Shown: in pieces, positions 41,697-50,249 of the stretch
Position numbering within the stretch: the stretch's first letter is position 1
Layout of the letters: each line of letters begins with the position of its first letter
Source of the DNA: Prevotella sp.
Lineage (GTDB): Bacteria > Bacteroidota > Bacteroidia > Bacteroidales > Bacteroidaceae
Assembly (NCBI GenBank): GCA_016291495.1
Contig: JAEEXI010000015.1
Coordinates: forward strand, 1 to 64,000
Direction: 5' to 3'
Length of the DNA stretch: 64,000 nucleotides
The notes under the pieces: generated by a model
Databases searched by the model: none
Seen by the model: the letters and a program-made list of their open reading frames with translations, nothing else
Told to the model about the DNA's origin: nothing
Translations under genes and position numbers: made by a program

Positions 41697-43256
41697 ATGA
41701 AAAAAACAATATTATTGTTCGCTGTAGCACTTGGGTTGCTCACCGCTTGTAATCCTATTAAGGAGGAAGGCAGTTTTGATGTAACCAATATCAGTGCCGA
41801 TCAGTTGCTTGCCAATTCTACATTCAGTCAGTATGCTGATATAGATTGTACAATACCTGCCGCTGATGGAAACTATATCAAGTTCAACTGCCCGAATGTG
41901 CAGTCTTTGACAATCTTCTATTTGAAACCTGATGGTAGTGAGCAGGTGTTGTCTACTGGTAAGGCTGGTGGTGTATTTAATTTCACTCCAAAGCGTGGTT
42001 CAGACCCTGTTCAGACCGTTTATTTCCGCTATGTCAATCAAGACGGTAAAGATGTAGTGGCCTCTAAAGAATTCACACTTCAGGTAGCTGCTGACCTTGC
42101 ACCGGAGATTAAGTATCTGGCAAGTAACGCAGGCAAGAAGAAGTGGATGTGGGATTTGTCCATGAACGGTCAATGCTGGGGTAACGCAGCTTACTGTATG
42201 GGTGATGGTGCTGACTTCGCCGAGAATGGTGCTAACCAGTGGTGGGGCACTACGCCTGATATGCTGTGGTTCGATGGCGAAGAAGGTCAGTATGGTCATA
42301 CTGATAAGGATGACTCCAAGGCAGGCGAAGGTGACTTTAATGCCTATATGATTATCACAGAGGATGGTGACATCGCTACTTATGACGCAGCAGGAAAGGC
42401 TCTCCGTACTGGAAAATATGAGGTTAAAGGTTATGATGGCAAACGTCATGACGTAGGTGGTAATGCTTGGGACCTTGGTCATCTGGTGACAGATAAACCT
42501 GTAGTGATGTTTCCTTACATGATTAATGGTGGCGGTACCACGGTAACAGAATTCGAGATCTTAGGTCTGAACGACGACCAGTTGGTATTGGTTTATCCTG
42601 GCACTGCTGCTCCCGGTTCATGGAGTGAGGCAACAGTCTGGCGCTTTGTCGCTGTGGAGAATGAGGATCTGCTGTACAAGGACTGGACTTGGGAACTGAA
42701 GAAATATGATGGAGAAGCCAAATACTGGAAGATGCCAGAGGATCCAAAGGATCCTGAAGCTGGTAGTCAATCATGGGGTAACTTCGCCTATGCTATGGGC
42801 AGTGGTGAAGGATTTGCCAACAAATCAGAGAACCAGTGGTGGGGCTGCCCTCCTGAGATGCTATGGTACAACGGAGAACATGGTCAGTATGGTCATACTG
42901 ACAAGGATGACTCCAAGGCAGGCGAAGGTGACTCTGGTGCCTATATGACCATTGAAGAAGGCGGCAAGATTACCACCTATGATAAAGACGGAAAGGCATT
43001 GCGTTCAGCAAATTATGAATTCGAACTGTTTGACACTCGGGCAGAAGTCGGAGGTAACCCATGGAATATTGGTACCCTTAAGACCTCGGCTCCAGCAGTC
43101 ATGTTCCCATACATGATTAATGGCGGTGGTACTACGGTAACTGAATTCGAGGTGATGGGTCTGACAGGAACGAGTCTTGTTCTTGTATATCCCGGAACTG
43201 CAGCTCCTGGTTCATGGAGTGAGGCAACATTCTGGCGCTTTACCAAGAAAAAGTAA
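41697..43256 (+). CDS. SusE/F-position lipoprotein with duplicated domain
   Basis: A 519-residue lipoprotein (GLLTACNPI, Cys18). An N-terminal PKD/Ig-like region (to about residue 145) is followed by two tandem copies of a ~180-residue domain: copy 1 about 146-322, copy 2 about 330-519. Each starts with a Trp-rich W-x-W-x-L segment and contains NQWWG, GQYGHTDKDDSKAGEGD, VMFPYMINGGGTTVTEFE and YPGTAAPGSWSEAT. The Trp-rich repeated fold suits surface glycan binding. DNA identity between copies is patchy, with stretches that are nearly identical. A terminator follows. Confidence 0.85.
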   Translation: MKKTILLFAVALGLLTACNPIKEEGSFDVTNISADQLLANSTFSQYADIDCTIPAADGNYIKFNCPNVQSLTIFYLKPDGSEQVLSTGKAGGVFNFTPKRGSDPVQTVYFRYVNQDGKDVVASKEFTLQVAADLAPEIKYLASNAGKKKWMWDLSMNGQCWGNAAYCMGDGADFAENGANQWWGTTPDMLWFDGEEGQYGHTDKDDSKAGEGDFNAYMIITEDGDIATYDAAGKALRTGKYEVKGYDGKRHDVGGNAWDLGHLVTDKPVVMFPYMINGGGTTVTEFEILGLNDDQLVLVYPGTAAPGSWSEATVWRFVAVENEDLLYKDWTWELKKYDGEAKYWKMPEDPKDPEAGSQSWGNFAYAMGSGEGFANKSENQWWGCPPEMLWYNGEHGQYGHTDKDDSKAGEGDSGAYMTIEEGGKITTYDKDGKALRSANYEFELFDTRAEVGGNPWNIGTLKTSAPAVMFPYMINGGGTTVTEFEVMGLTGTSLVLVYPGTAAPGSWSEATFWRFTKKK

Positions 43257-43276
43257 AATTCAATTCTCTAATATTC

Positions 43277-43318
43277 AATCGCCCTGCATCCTAATCCGAT
43301 GCGGGGCGATTTGTTTTT
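43277..43318 (+). terminator. Terminator after susC-like operon 2
   Basis: The stem AATCGCCCTGCATC / GATGCGGGGCGATT (one mismatch) is followed by a T-rich run. Confidence 0.88.
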
Positions 43319-43329
43319 CTTATGAATAA

Positions 43330-43361
43330 TTTGGAGTATTCAGAAAGAATATGTAACTTTG
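43330..43361 (+). promoter_or_regulatory. Promoter of cassette 1, likely leaderless
   Basis: TTTG at 43330-43333 and TAACTTTG at 43354-43361 are 20 bp apart. The ATG at 43370 follows after 8 nt, so the message should begin at or next to the start codon. An upstream in-frame ATG at 43322 lies before the promoter and was rejected. Confidence 0.78.
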
Positions 43362-43369
43362 CCTCTCAA

Positions 43370-44878
43370 ATGATAAATAGGCTAGCCAGCTACTGGAAAT
43401 GGGGACTCACGATACTAATGGGTGTCGTGCTGTTCTTGTATTGGGGATTTGCGTATCCTCATGCACTTTCCTATCAGGAGCAGTACCAGTTGTTCCTATG
43501 GACGGGTGATTATTTCTTGGAACGACTGAGTGTGGCAGGCGGTCTTGCCGACTGGTTGGGAGAATTCCTGGTACAGTTCTATTACTATCCGACAGCGGGT
43601 GCCGTCATACTGGCTGTACTTTTCGTCGTGATGCAACAGTTGGCTGCTTATCTGTTGTCGTCACGTTGGTACCTGTTGAGCTTTTTGCTTCCACTGTTCA
43701 TGTGGTGGCTGATGGGAGATGTTAATGTGCTGTTATCATTTCCCATAGCAGTCGTCTTGGCGTTGGTTATGGCTGCTGTTGCAGGGAAGATAGGTTTTGT
43801 AGGGAGAGTAAGGTCTTTAGAGATTTTAAGGGAGATTGTGTTGATTCCTATTATGTATTGGCTGATAGGTCCGGCAGTGTGGCTGTATGTGATTATCAGG
43901 GTGATACAGATTGGCTGGCGACATATGTGGACAGCAGGATGGCTGGTGGCAGTCCAGCTGATGGTGTATGCGTGGCTGTTGCCGCAGTGGCCGTTCCAGA
44001 TGGTGATGACGGGACTGACCTATTATCGTGTACCGATGCAATATCCCCATTTGCATGGTTATGAGAAAGATGTCTATGAACTTATCTGGCAGGACTATCA
44101 GATTCGTCAGGAGGAATGGGATGCCGTCATTCAACGGGCAGGAGAGTATGTCGTCAGGACTCCGTTTTGGTGTAACTGTGTGAATCTCGCCCTCTCCCAG
44201 AAGCGGTTGCTGGCAGACAGGATGTTCGATTTCTACCAGAGTGGTGATGATGCGCTTATTATGCCGCGAGTGCGTGACTTGACCAGTAACCTGCCTTCTG
44301 CGGAGGCTTTTTTCCGGTTAGGACTGGTCAATTCGGCACAACGCTATATGTTTGACATCCAGGAGTCGATCTTGAACGGCAAAAAGAGTGGTCGTTGTAC
44401 GAAAAGGATTATAGAGTGTATGCTGGTGAACGGTCATTATAAGCCTGCCTTGAAACACATCGACTTGCTCAAGAAGAGTTTTGCCTATCGGAGTTGGGCA
44501 GTAGACATGGAACGGATTGTGACAGCTGATGCGAAGACCCGCGAAAGGCAGATTAACGCTCATCCGCGGTTGGGACGACTGCGCCAGTTGCGTTTCAAGA
44601 AAGACTTTCTCTATAGCCATCCCGAGAAAGACAAGATATTAGGTATGCTTTTTATGAACAACCATGACAATAAGATGGCACTGGACTATTTCATCGGAGA
44701 ACTGCTGTTGCGTGGTAATGTGCAGGCAGTGATGCAGTATATGTCGTGGGCAGAACAGTATGGCGGTTACCGTCAGATGCCAATCGGTTATCAGGATGCC
44801 GTACTGTGTATCCAGAAGCAAGGTGACTTGCCTGGGTCGATGTATGGGAATTATGTAAGAAGGATGATGCAGCGATGA
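43370..44878 (+). CDS. Cassette 1 polytopic membrane protein (DUF6057-like)
   Basis: A 502-residue membrane protein. About ten hydrophobic segments fill the first ~250 residues, followed by a soluble, helical, TPR-like C-terminal half (AYVVRTPFWCNCVNLALSQ, AYRSWAVDME). LSYQEQYQLFLWTGDYF near the N-terminus is shared by all three copies in this window. The family corresponds, I think, to DUF6057 and has no known function. The start at 43370 (MINRLASYWKWG) aligns with the second copy and follows a strong promoter by 8 nt. Its stop overlaps the next ATG (ATGA). Confidence 0.82.
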   Translation: MINRLASYWKWGLTILMGVVLFLYWGFAYPHALSYQEQYQLFLWTGDYFLERLSVAGGLADWLGEFLVQFYYYPTAGAVILAVLFVVMQQLAAYLLSSRWYLLSFLLPLFMWWLMGDVNVLLSFPIAVVLALVMAAVAGKIGFVGRVRSLEILREIVLIPIMYWLIGPAVWLYVIIRVIQIGWRHMWTAGWLVAVQLMVYAWLLPQWPFQMVMTGLTYYRVPMQYPHLHGYEKDVYELIWQDYQIRQEEWDAVIQRAGEYVVRTPFWCNCVNLALSQKRLLADRMFDFYQSGDDALIMPRVRDLTSNLPSAEAFFRLGLVNSAQRYMFDIQESILNGKKSGRCTKRIIECMLVNGHYKPALKHIDLLKKSFAYRSWAVDMERIVTADAKTRERQINAHPRLGRLRQLRFKKDFLYSHPEKDKILGMLFMNNHDNKMALDYFIGELLLRGNVQAVMQYMSWAEQYGGYRQMPIGYQDAVLCIQKQGDLPGSMYGNYVRRMMQR

Positions 44879-46344
44879 AGAATTTTTTATTGATAGGCTT
44901 GGTGTGTATTGTGACTTTGGTAGGGTGTCGGCAGGAACCTGCCGATGCCATTTTGATGAAGCAATTGCCTGCCATCTATCCTGACTATATCGGTGTGACG
45001 GTTCCTGTAGATATCGCACCATTGAACTTCAATGTGCTTGGGGATGGCATCGATATTGTCGATGCACGGGCGACAGGAAGCATGGGGGGTGAGGTACATG
45101 TCCAGGGGGCTTATGCCGACTTTGACATCGATGCGTGGCATTCGCTGACGGAGCAGAACATGGGTGGTGAGTTGACGGTGACCGTTTGTGTCCGCAAGGA
45201 TGGTAAGTGGCTGCAATACCAAGACTTCAAGATTTTTGTGAGTCCCTATGCTTTGGACGACTGGGGTGTGACCTACCGTCGTATTGCCCCAGGCTATGAG
45301 GTAGGAGGGGATATCGGCATGTATCAGCGTGACATTCATACTTTCAAGGAGTATGCGATGTTGAAGGAATCGGCTGTTCCGGGTCGTTGTATGAACTGTC
45401 ATACCGCCAATCGGACGGATCCTGCCCAGCTGACACTCCAGATTCGTGGCGAAGGAGGCGGTACGATGATACAGAAAGAAGGAAAACAGCGATGGTTGAA
45501 TACCAAGACAGACTCAACCAAGGCAGCAGGCTCTTATGCCTATTGGCATCCTTCTGGCAATTATTGTGCATATGCTACCAATTCGGTGCATCAGAGTTTC
45601 TTTGTAGGGAAAGGACAGCGAATCGAGGCTTATCATAAGTTCAGCAATATCGTAGTATTGGATACTCGTACGGATGAGTTGATTCTGGCTCCAGAGTTAA
45701 TGACCACCACCGACCTGGAGATATTCCCGGCATTCTCTTCTGATGGGAAATACCTGTATTTCAGTACTTCCAAGAGTTGTCAGGTGCCTGCAGAGTATTT
45801 GAAGGTGAAGTGCAGTATCTGTCGGATAGGCTTTGATGCGATGAATGGGCGGTTTGGACATGAGGTGGATACCCTGCTCAATGGTCCTAAGGATAACCGA
45901 AGCTATGTGCTTGTCCGTCCGTCGTATGACGGAAAATGGCTGATGTACACCGTAGCGAGTCGTAGTAACTTTCCGATTTTCCAGTCTGACGCAGATTTGT
46001 GGCTGATGGACCTGAGGACCGGGAAAACACGTCCGCTGACAGAGATCAACAGCAAGGATACGGAGAGTTTCCACAACTGGTCGAGTGATAGTCATTGGTT
46101 TGTGTTTTCCTCTAAGCGGGAAGACGGGATGTATGCCCAATTGTATTTCGCCTCGATAGACGAGCAGGGAAAGGTGACCAAGCCATTCCTGTTGCCTCAG
46201 CGTAACCCCAGGAAGTTCTATCGGGAAATGATGGACTCGTATAATGTCCCTGACTTTACCAAGGTCAAAGTGGACTTTGATGCCCGGGAGGCTCACCGTC
46301 AGGTATTCCGCGATGAACGGATACAAGTGAAGATTAAACAATAG
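44875..46344 (+). CDS. Cassette 1 CxxCH lipoprotein with propeller-like repeats
   Basis: A 489-residue lipoprotein (LVGCRQE, Cys18). An N-terminal beta region (YPDYIGVTVPVDIAPLNFNV) is followed by CMNCH at 172-176, a class c haem attachment motif, and then by PD40/TolB-type propeller repeats (FPAFSSDGKYLYFSTS; RPSYDGKWLMYTV; SSDSHWFVFSSKREDGMY). It probably sits in the periplasm or at the outer membrane and may carry one haem. A distal methionine or histidine cannot be assigned. It is coupled to the membrane protein gene by ATGA. Confidence 0.82.
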   Translation: MKNFLLIGLVCIVTLVGCRQEPADAILMKQLPAIYPDYIGVTVPVDIAPLNFNVLGDGIDIVDARATGSMGGEVHVQGAYADFDIDAWHSLTEQNMGGELTVTVCVRKDGKWLQYQDFKIFVSPYALDDWGVTYRRIAPGYEVGGDIGMYQRDIHTFKEYAMLKESAVPGRCMNCHTANRTDPAQLTLQIRGEGGGTMIQKEGKQRWLNTKTDSTKAAGSYAYWHPSGNYCAYATNSVHQSFFVGKGQRIEAYHKFSNIVVLDTRTDELILAPELMTTTDLEIFPAFSSDGKYLYFSTSKSCQVPAEYLKVKCSICRIGFDAMNGRFGHEVDTLLNGPKDNRSYVLVRPSYDGKWLMYTVASRSNFPIFQSDADLWLMDLRTGKTRPLTEINSKDTESFHNWSSDSHWFVFSSKREDGMYAQLYFASIDEQGKVTKPFLLPQRNPRKFYREMMDSYNVPDFTKVKVDFDAREAHRQVFRDERIQVKIKQ

Positions 46345-46351
46345 AGTAGAT

Positions 46352-46999
46352 ATGAATAGAATTTTGTTTTTCAGTTTGGCTGCTTTAGCAGCCGTCGTGT
46401 TTATGGGATGCCGGAAAACGAGTGTTTGCCATATTCACGGTACGGTGGTCGGTGAACAGTATGAAGGTAAGCGTATCTTTCTGGTACCCTTTACCGGACC
46501 TGCTACTGCAGAGACAGTTGACAGTATCGAAATCAAAGAAGGTAAGTTTGAGTTTACGCCCGACTCCATGCAGATGTATAAGATTCTGTTGGACTATCAC
46601 TACCGATTGGGTATTCAGCCGCTGATTGTTATTGCCGAGCCAGGAGAGATACAGGTGACGATTGACAGCATCAGTTCTGCCGGGGGGACACCTCAGAACG
46701 ACTCCTTGCAGGCATGGAAGGAACTCACCGAGAAATATCATCGGGAATATGCTGCGATGAACCGCCTTGCCGCAGCGAAGAAACAACAGAATGACACTGT
46801 ACAGGAGACACGTGCCAAGGAACAGGCACATGTTCTCCATGTGGCTTACAAAAACCGTAGCCGTCAGATGGCAGCCAATATGGAAGGTACTGTCTTGGGG
46901 AATTTCCTGAAGGGGATGTTTCCAAAGACCTATAAGCGGAAGATGCCGGACGGTACAGAAGTAACGATGGATGCAGATACCAATGAGCCTGTTAAGTAG
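46352..46999 (+). CDS. DUF4369-type lipoprotein
   Basis: A 215-residue lipoprotein (FMGCRKT, Cys21). CHIHGTVVGEQYEGKRIFLVPF and VDSIEIKEGKFEFTPDS match the DUF4369 domain that often precedes thioredoxin-like domains in Bacteroidota, but the thioredoxin part is absent here. The role is unknown. It lies between cassettes 1 and 2 and overlaps the next gene, so it belongs to the same operon. Confidence 0.8.
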   Translation: MNRILFFSLAALAAVVFMGCRKTSVCHIHGTVVGEQYEGKRIFLVPFTGPATAETVDSIEIKEGKFEFTPDSMQMYKILLDYHYRLGIQPLIVIAEPGEIQVTIDSISSAGGTPQNDSLQAWKELTEKYHREYAAMNRLAAAKKQQNDTVQETRAKEQAHVLHVAYKNRSRQMAANMEGTVLGNFLKGMFPKTYKRKMPDGTEVTMDADTNEPVK

Positions 47000-48725
47000 A
47001 TATTGGAAGATAGGTACGTCCCTTTTGTCCGGGGTGGTCGTATTTTTGTTCTGGTGGCTTGTCCGTCCGGCAATGCTGTCGTATCAGGAGCAGAACCAGT
47101 TGTTCCTGCTTGACAGCGACTACTTGTGGCAGTTGCTGTCTGTTCCAGATGGCTTTGCCCGTTGTTTGGGGGAGTATCTCACGCAATTCTATATCAACCA
47201 TTGTCTGGGTGCCTTGGTATTAGCCGTTCTTTTCGTTATCATTCAGCGGTTGGTATGGCGGTTGATGAAGACGGTCTGTCAACAGGCAGATACCCATTAT
47301 GCCTTGAGTTTCATACCTGTCCTGTCCCTGTGGTTGATGATGGGTGACGAGAGTGTGTTGTTGACATTTGTCATTGCCCTGATACTCGCCTTGGCAACGA
47401 TGTGGGTATATGAGTTGATAAGGAAGTGGCTTCGCGCATACCTCATTATATTATTAATACCAGTTCTTTACTGGCTTGCAGGACCTGTTGTGCTGCTATT
47501 TGCCGCATGGGTGTTTATGCGCCAGTTCCAGACGATGGATTCAAAGTGGACAGGATTATGTATAGGAACTTGTGCAGTCATCTATGCGTTGGCATGTATC
47601 TTGGTAAGTTCATGGTTTGTCCCTTATCCATTGTTCCGCTTCTTCTATGGAATAGACTACTATCGCATGGTGGAAGTCTATTACTGGATGATGCTTATCA
47701 CTATGGCATGGTGTGTGCTGATACCAGCCTCCCTTTGTTGGGTACCCTCCTTTAAGAAAAAACGATGGGTGGGCTTAGGTGAGGCAGTCATTGTCTTTGC
47801 AGCATTCCTTCTGCTACGTCCTTCCTTCTATGATGCCCGAAAATACGAGGTCATGGAGTATGACTATCTGGTGCGTTGTCAGAAATGGGATGAGATTATT
47901 GCGAAGGCAGAGAAAAATACCCCAGACCTGCCGATGACGGTATGTGCTACGAATCTTGCCTTAGGCATGAAAGGACAGTTGGGTGACCGGCTCTTTGACT
48001 TCTATCAGCATGGCATACAGGGACTCCTGCCTACATTTGAGCGTAACTTCTCTACACTCCCATTGACAGGAGAGGCTTATTGGCAGTTAGGAATGGTCAA
48101 TACTGCCCAGCGCTTTGCCTTTGAGGCGATGGAGTCAATTCCTAATTATGCCAAGAGTTGTCGTGCTGTCAAACGACTGGCGGAAACCAATCTGGTGAAT
48201 GGGGAGTATGCCGTTGCCCGAAAATATCTCCAGATGTTGGAGAAGACACTTAGTTATCATCAATGGGCTAAACGTACAATGGCCTTATTGGACAATGAGA
48301 ATGCCATCAACGAGCATCCCGTCTATGGACGAATGCGTCAGCTGTGCCTCAAGAAAGACTTTTTGTTCAGTGAACAGGAACTGGATAAGATCATGGGACA
48401 TTTGATGATGAAGAACCAGCACAACGGGCTTGCCCTTCAGTATTTGTTGGCAGCCCCCCTGTTGGAGCGTGACATCAAGAAGTTCATGCAGTATATGGTC
48501 TATGTCGACGGGTTGCATTTAGGCTACTGTCCCCGTAGTTGTCAGGAGGCTGTTGTCTTTGCCTATGCCCAGCTCAACCAGCGTCCTCCGAAAGGCTATG
48601 TCAATGAAATGGTGTTACGAAGTTTCGGTGATTTCTATCAGACCTTCAAAAACGGAGGGAAGGATAATCCTCAAATGAGTAGATTCAAGAATACAGCATG
48701 GTATTATTTAATGGGTGGAAGATGA
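46983..48725 (+). CDS. Cassette 2 polytopic membrane protein (DUF6057-like)
   Basis: A 580-residue homologue of the cassette 1 membrane protein, with LSYQEQNQLFLLDSDYL, about ten N-terminal membrane helices and a TPR-like C-terminal half (MVNTAQRFAFEAMESIPNY). The ATG at 46983 (MSLLSRYWKIG) aligns with cassette 1; one 12 nt earlier is possible. It overlaps the DUF4369 gene by 17 bp and the next lipoprotein by 4 bp. Confidence 0.82.
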   Translation: MSLLSRYWKIGTSLLSGVVVFLFWWLVRPAMLSYQEQNQLFLLDSDYLWQLLSVPDGFARCLGEYLTQFYINHCLGALVLAVLFVIIQRLVWRLMKTVCQQADTHYALSFIPVLSLWLMMGDESVLLTFVIALILALATMWVYELIRKWLRAYLIILLIPVLYWLAGPVVLLFAAWVFMRQFQTMDSKWTGLCIGTCAVIYALACILVSSWFVPYPLFRFFYGIDYYRMVEVYYWMMLITMAWCVLIPASLCWVPSFKKKRWVGLGEAVIVFAAFLLLRPSFYDARKYEVMEYDYLVRCQKWDEIIAKAEKNTPDLPMTVCATNLALGMKGQLGDRLFDFYQHGIQGLLPTFERNFSTLPLTGEAYWQLGMVNTAQRFAFEAMESIPNYAKSCRAVKRLAETNLVNGEYAVARKYLQMLEKTLSYHQWAKRTMALLDNENAINEHPVYGRMRQLCLKKDFLFSEQELDKIMGHLMMKNQHNGLALQYLLAAPLLERDIKKFMQYMVYVDGLHLGYCPRSCQEAVVFAYAQLNQRPPKGYVNEMVLRSFGDFYQTFKNGGKDNPQMSRFKNTAWYYLMGGR

Positions 48726-50197
48726 AGAGAGTTGTGTTGACAGTGCTGGTAGGTGCCGTAGGTTTGTTGGTGCTGGTAGGGTGTAGGCAGATGCCAGAGC
48801 ATCCCGAAAAGACCGGTAAGCAGCCCTCCATCTATCCTGACTATATCGGTGTGACGATTCCAGCGGATATTGCGCCTTTGAACTTCAATGTGCTTGGTGA
48901 GGGAATTGATTGTGTGGATGCTGTCATTACAGGCAGTAAGGGAGGTCAGTTGCATACCAACGGAGCTTATGCTGACTTTGATATCGATGAGTGGCATTCG
49001 CTTACGGAACAGAACAAGGGTGGTGACCTGACGGTGACCGTTTGTGTCCGCAAGGATGGTAAGTGGCTGCAATACCAAGACTTCAAGATATCAGTGAGTC
49101 CCTATGCTTTAGACGAGTGGGGCGTGACCTACCGTCGTATCGCTCCGGGCTACGAGGTGTATAGTCACATGGGACTCTACCAGCGTGACTTGTCGAACTT
49201 TGAGGAGACGGCCATCTTTGATAATACACAAGTAACAGGGCAGTGTATGAACTGTCATACATCCAACCGTACGGATCCCAGTCATTTTGTCTTTCATGTC
49301 CGTGGTAACCATGGTGCCACGATGATACAGATTGACGGGAAACGGGAGTGGTTAAAGGCTAAGAACGACTTATTGGGTGGTTCGATGGTCTATCCCTACT
49401 GGCATCCGTCAGGTGACTATTGTGCCTTCTCCACCAATCAGACCCGCCAGGGTTTCCATGTCGTGCCTAAGGAGCGCATAGAGGTCTTTGATTTGTCGTC
49501 GGATGTCTTTGTCTACCATCCCGCAACTCATGAGATTCTGACAGACTCCCTGTTACAGACTAAGGACTGGTCTGAGAACGCCCCCGTCTTCTCTCCTGAC
49601 GGAAAGACCTTGTATTTTATGACGTGTAGACAACAGGAATATCCGGCGCATTACAAGGATGAGAAATATAATCTCTGCAAGATAGCCTTCGACCCGGCAA
49701 CAGGAAAGTTCGGTGACCGAGTAGACACTTTGTTTAATGCCGTTGCCATGGGGAAGAGCTTGACGTGGCCGCGCCCCTCCTATGATGGAAAGTATATCCT
49801 GTTTACTTTGATAGACTATGGCTATTTTTCCATCTGGCATGAGGAGAGCGACCAGTGGCTGCTGGATCTTCAGACAGGAGAGGCGCGACCGTTGAAGGAG
49901 CTTAATAGTCCGGGGGCTGACAGCTATCATAACTGGAATGTCAACTCCCACTGGGTGGTGTTTACCAGTCGGCGCGATGACGGACTTTATTCCCGGCTGT
50001 ATATTGCCTCTATCGATGACAAGGGAAATGCCACGAAGCCGTTTATGTTGCCGCAACGTTCTCCGAAGGAATATTACGATGAGAGCGTCTATTCCTTCAA
50101 TATACCTGATTTTACGAAACGGAAAGTGGAGTTTAATGCCCGTGAGGCCTCCTATGAGGTGGTCAGTGACAAGCGGGTAGAGACGAAGGTGAGATAA
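48722..50197 (+). CDS. Cassette 2 CxxCH lipoprotein with propeller-like repeats
   Basis: A 491-residue homologue of the cassette 1 lipoprotein (VLVGCRQM lipobox). CMNCH lies at residues 175-179, followed by the same propeller-like repeats (APVFSPDGKTLYFMT; RPSYDGKYILFTL; NVNSHWVVFTSRRDDGLY). The ATG at 48722 overlaps the membrane protein stop as ATGA. A 61-bp stretch (49029-49089) is identical to cassette 1 DNA although the flanks differ. Confidence 0.83.
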   Translation: MKRVVLTVLVGAVGLLVLVGCRQMPEHPEKTGKQPSIYPDYIGVTIPADIAPLNFNVLGEGIDCVDAVITGSKGGQLHTNGAYADFDIDEWHSLTEQNKGGDLTVTVCVRKDGKWLQYQDFKISVSPYALDEWGVTYRRIAPGYEVYSHMGLYQRDLSNFEETAIFDNTQVTGQCMNCHTSNRTDPSHFVFHVRGNHGATMIQIDGKREWLKAKNDLLGGSMVYPYWHPSGDYCAFSTNQTRQGFHVVPKERIEVFDLSSDVFVYHPATHEILTDSLLQTKDWSENAPVFSPDGKTLYFMTCRQQEYPAHYKDEKYNLCKIAFDPATGKFGDRVDTLFNAVAMGKSLTWPRPSYDGKYILFTLIDYGYFSIWHEESDQWLLDLQTGEARPLKELNSPGADSYHNWNVNSHWVVFTSRRDDGLYSRLYIASIDDKGNATKPFMLPQRSPKEYYDESVYSFNIPDFTKRKVEFNAREASYEVVSDKRVETKVR

Positions 50198-50249
50198 GGT
50201 GAGATATGGGCTGCGACATGGTTGCAGCAGAGGACAGGGGGGCAGGACT
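50198..50249. terminator. Convergent spacer with hairpin
   Basis: Between the convergent cassettes 2 and 3 there is a stem GCTGCGAC / GTTGCAGC (50209-50227 region) without a T-run. A 10-bp direct repeat AAGGTGAGAT straddles the cassette 2 stop codon. Confidence 0.45.

Noticed and set aside
20743..43256. Regulator gene for the glycan operons inside the locus
   Set aside because: No hybrid two-component, AraC or sigma/anti-sigma gene is present. The lone ATPase has no DNA-binding regulator layout that would support that role.
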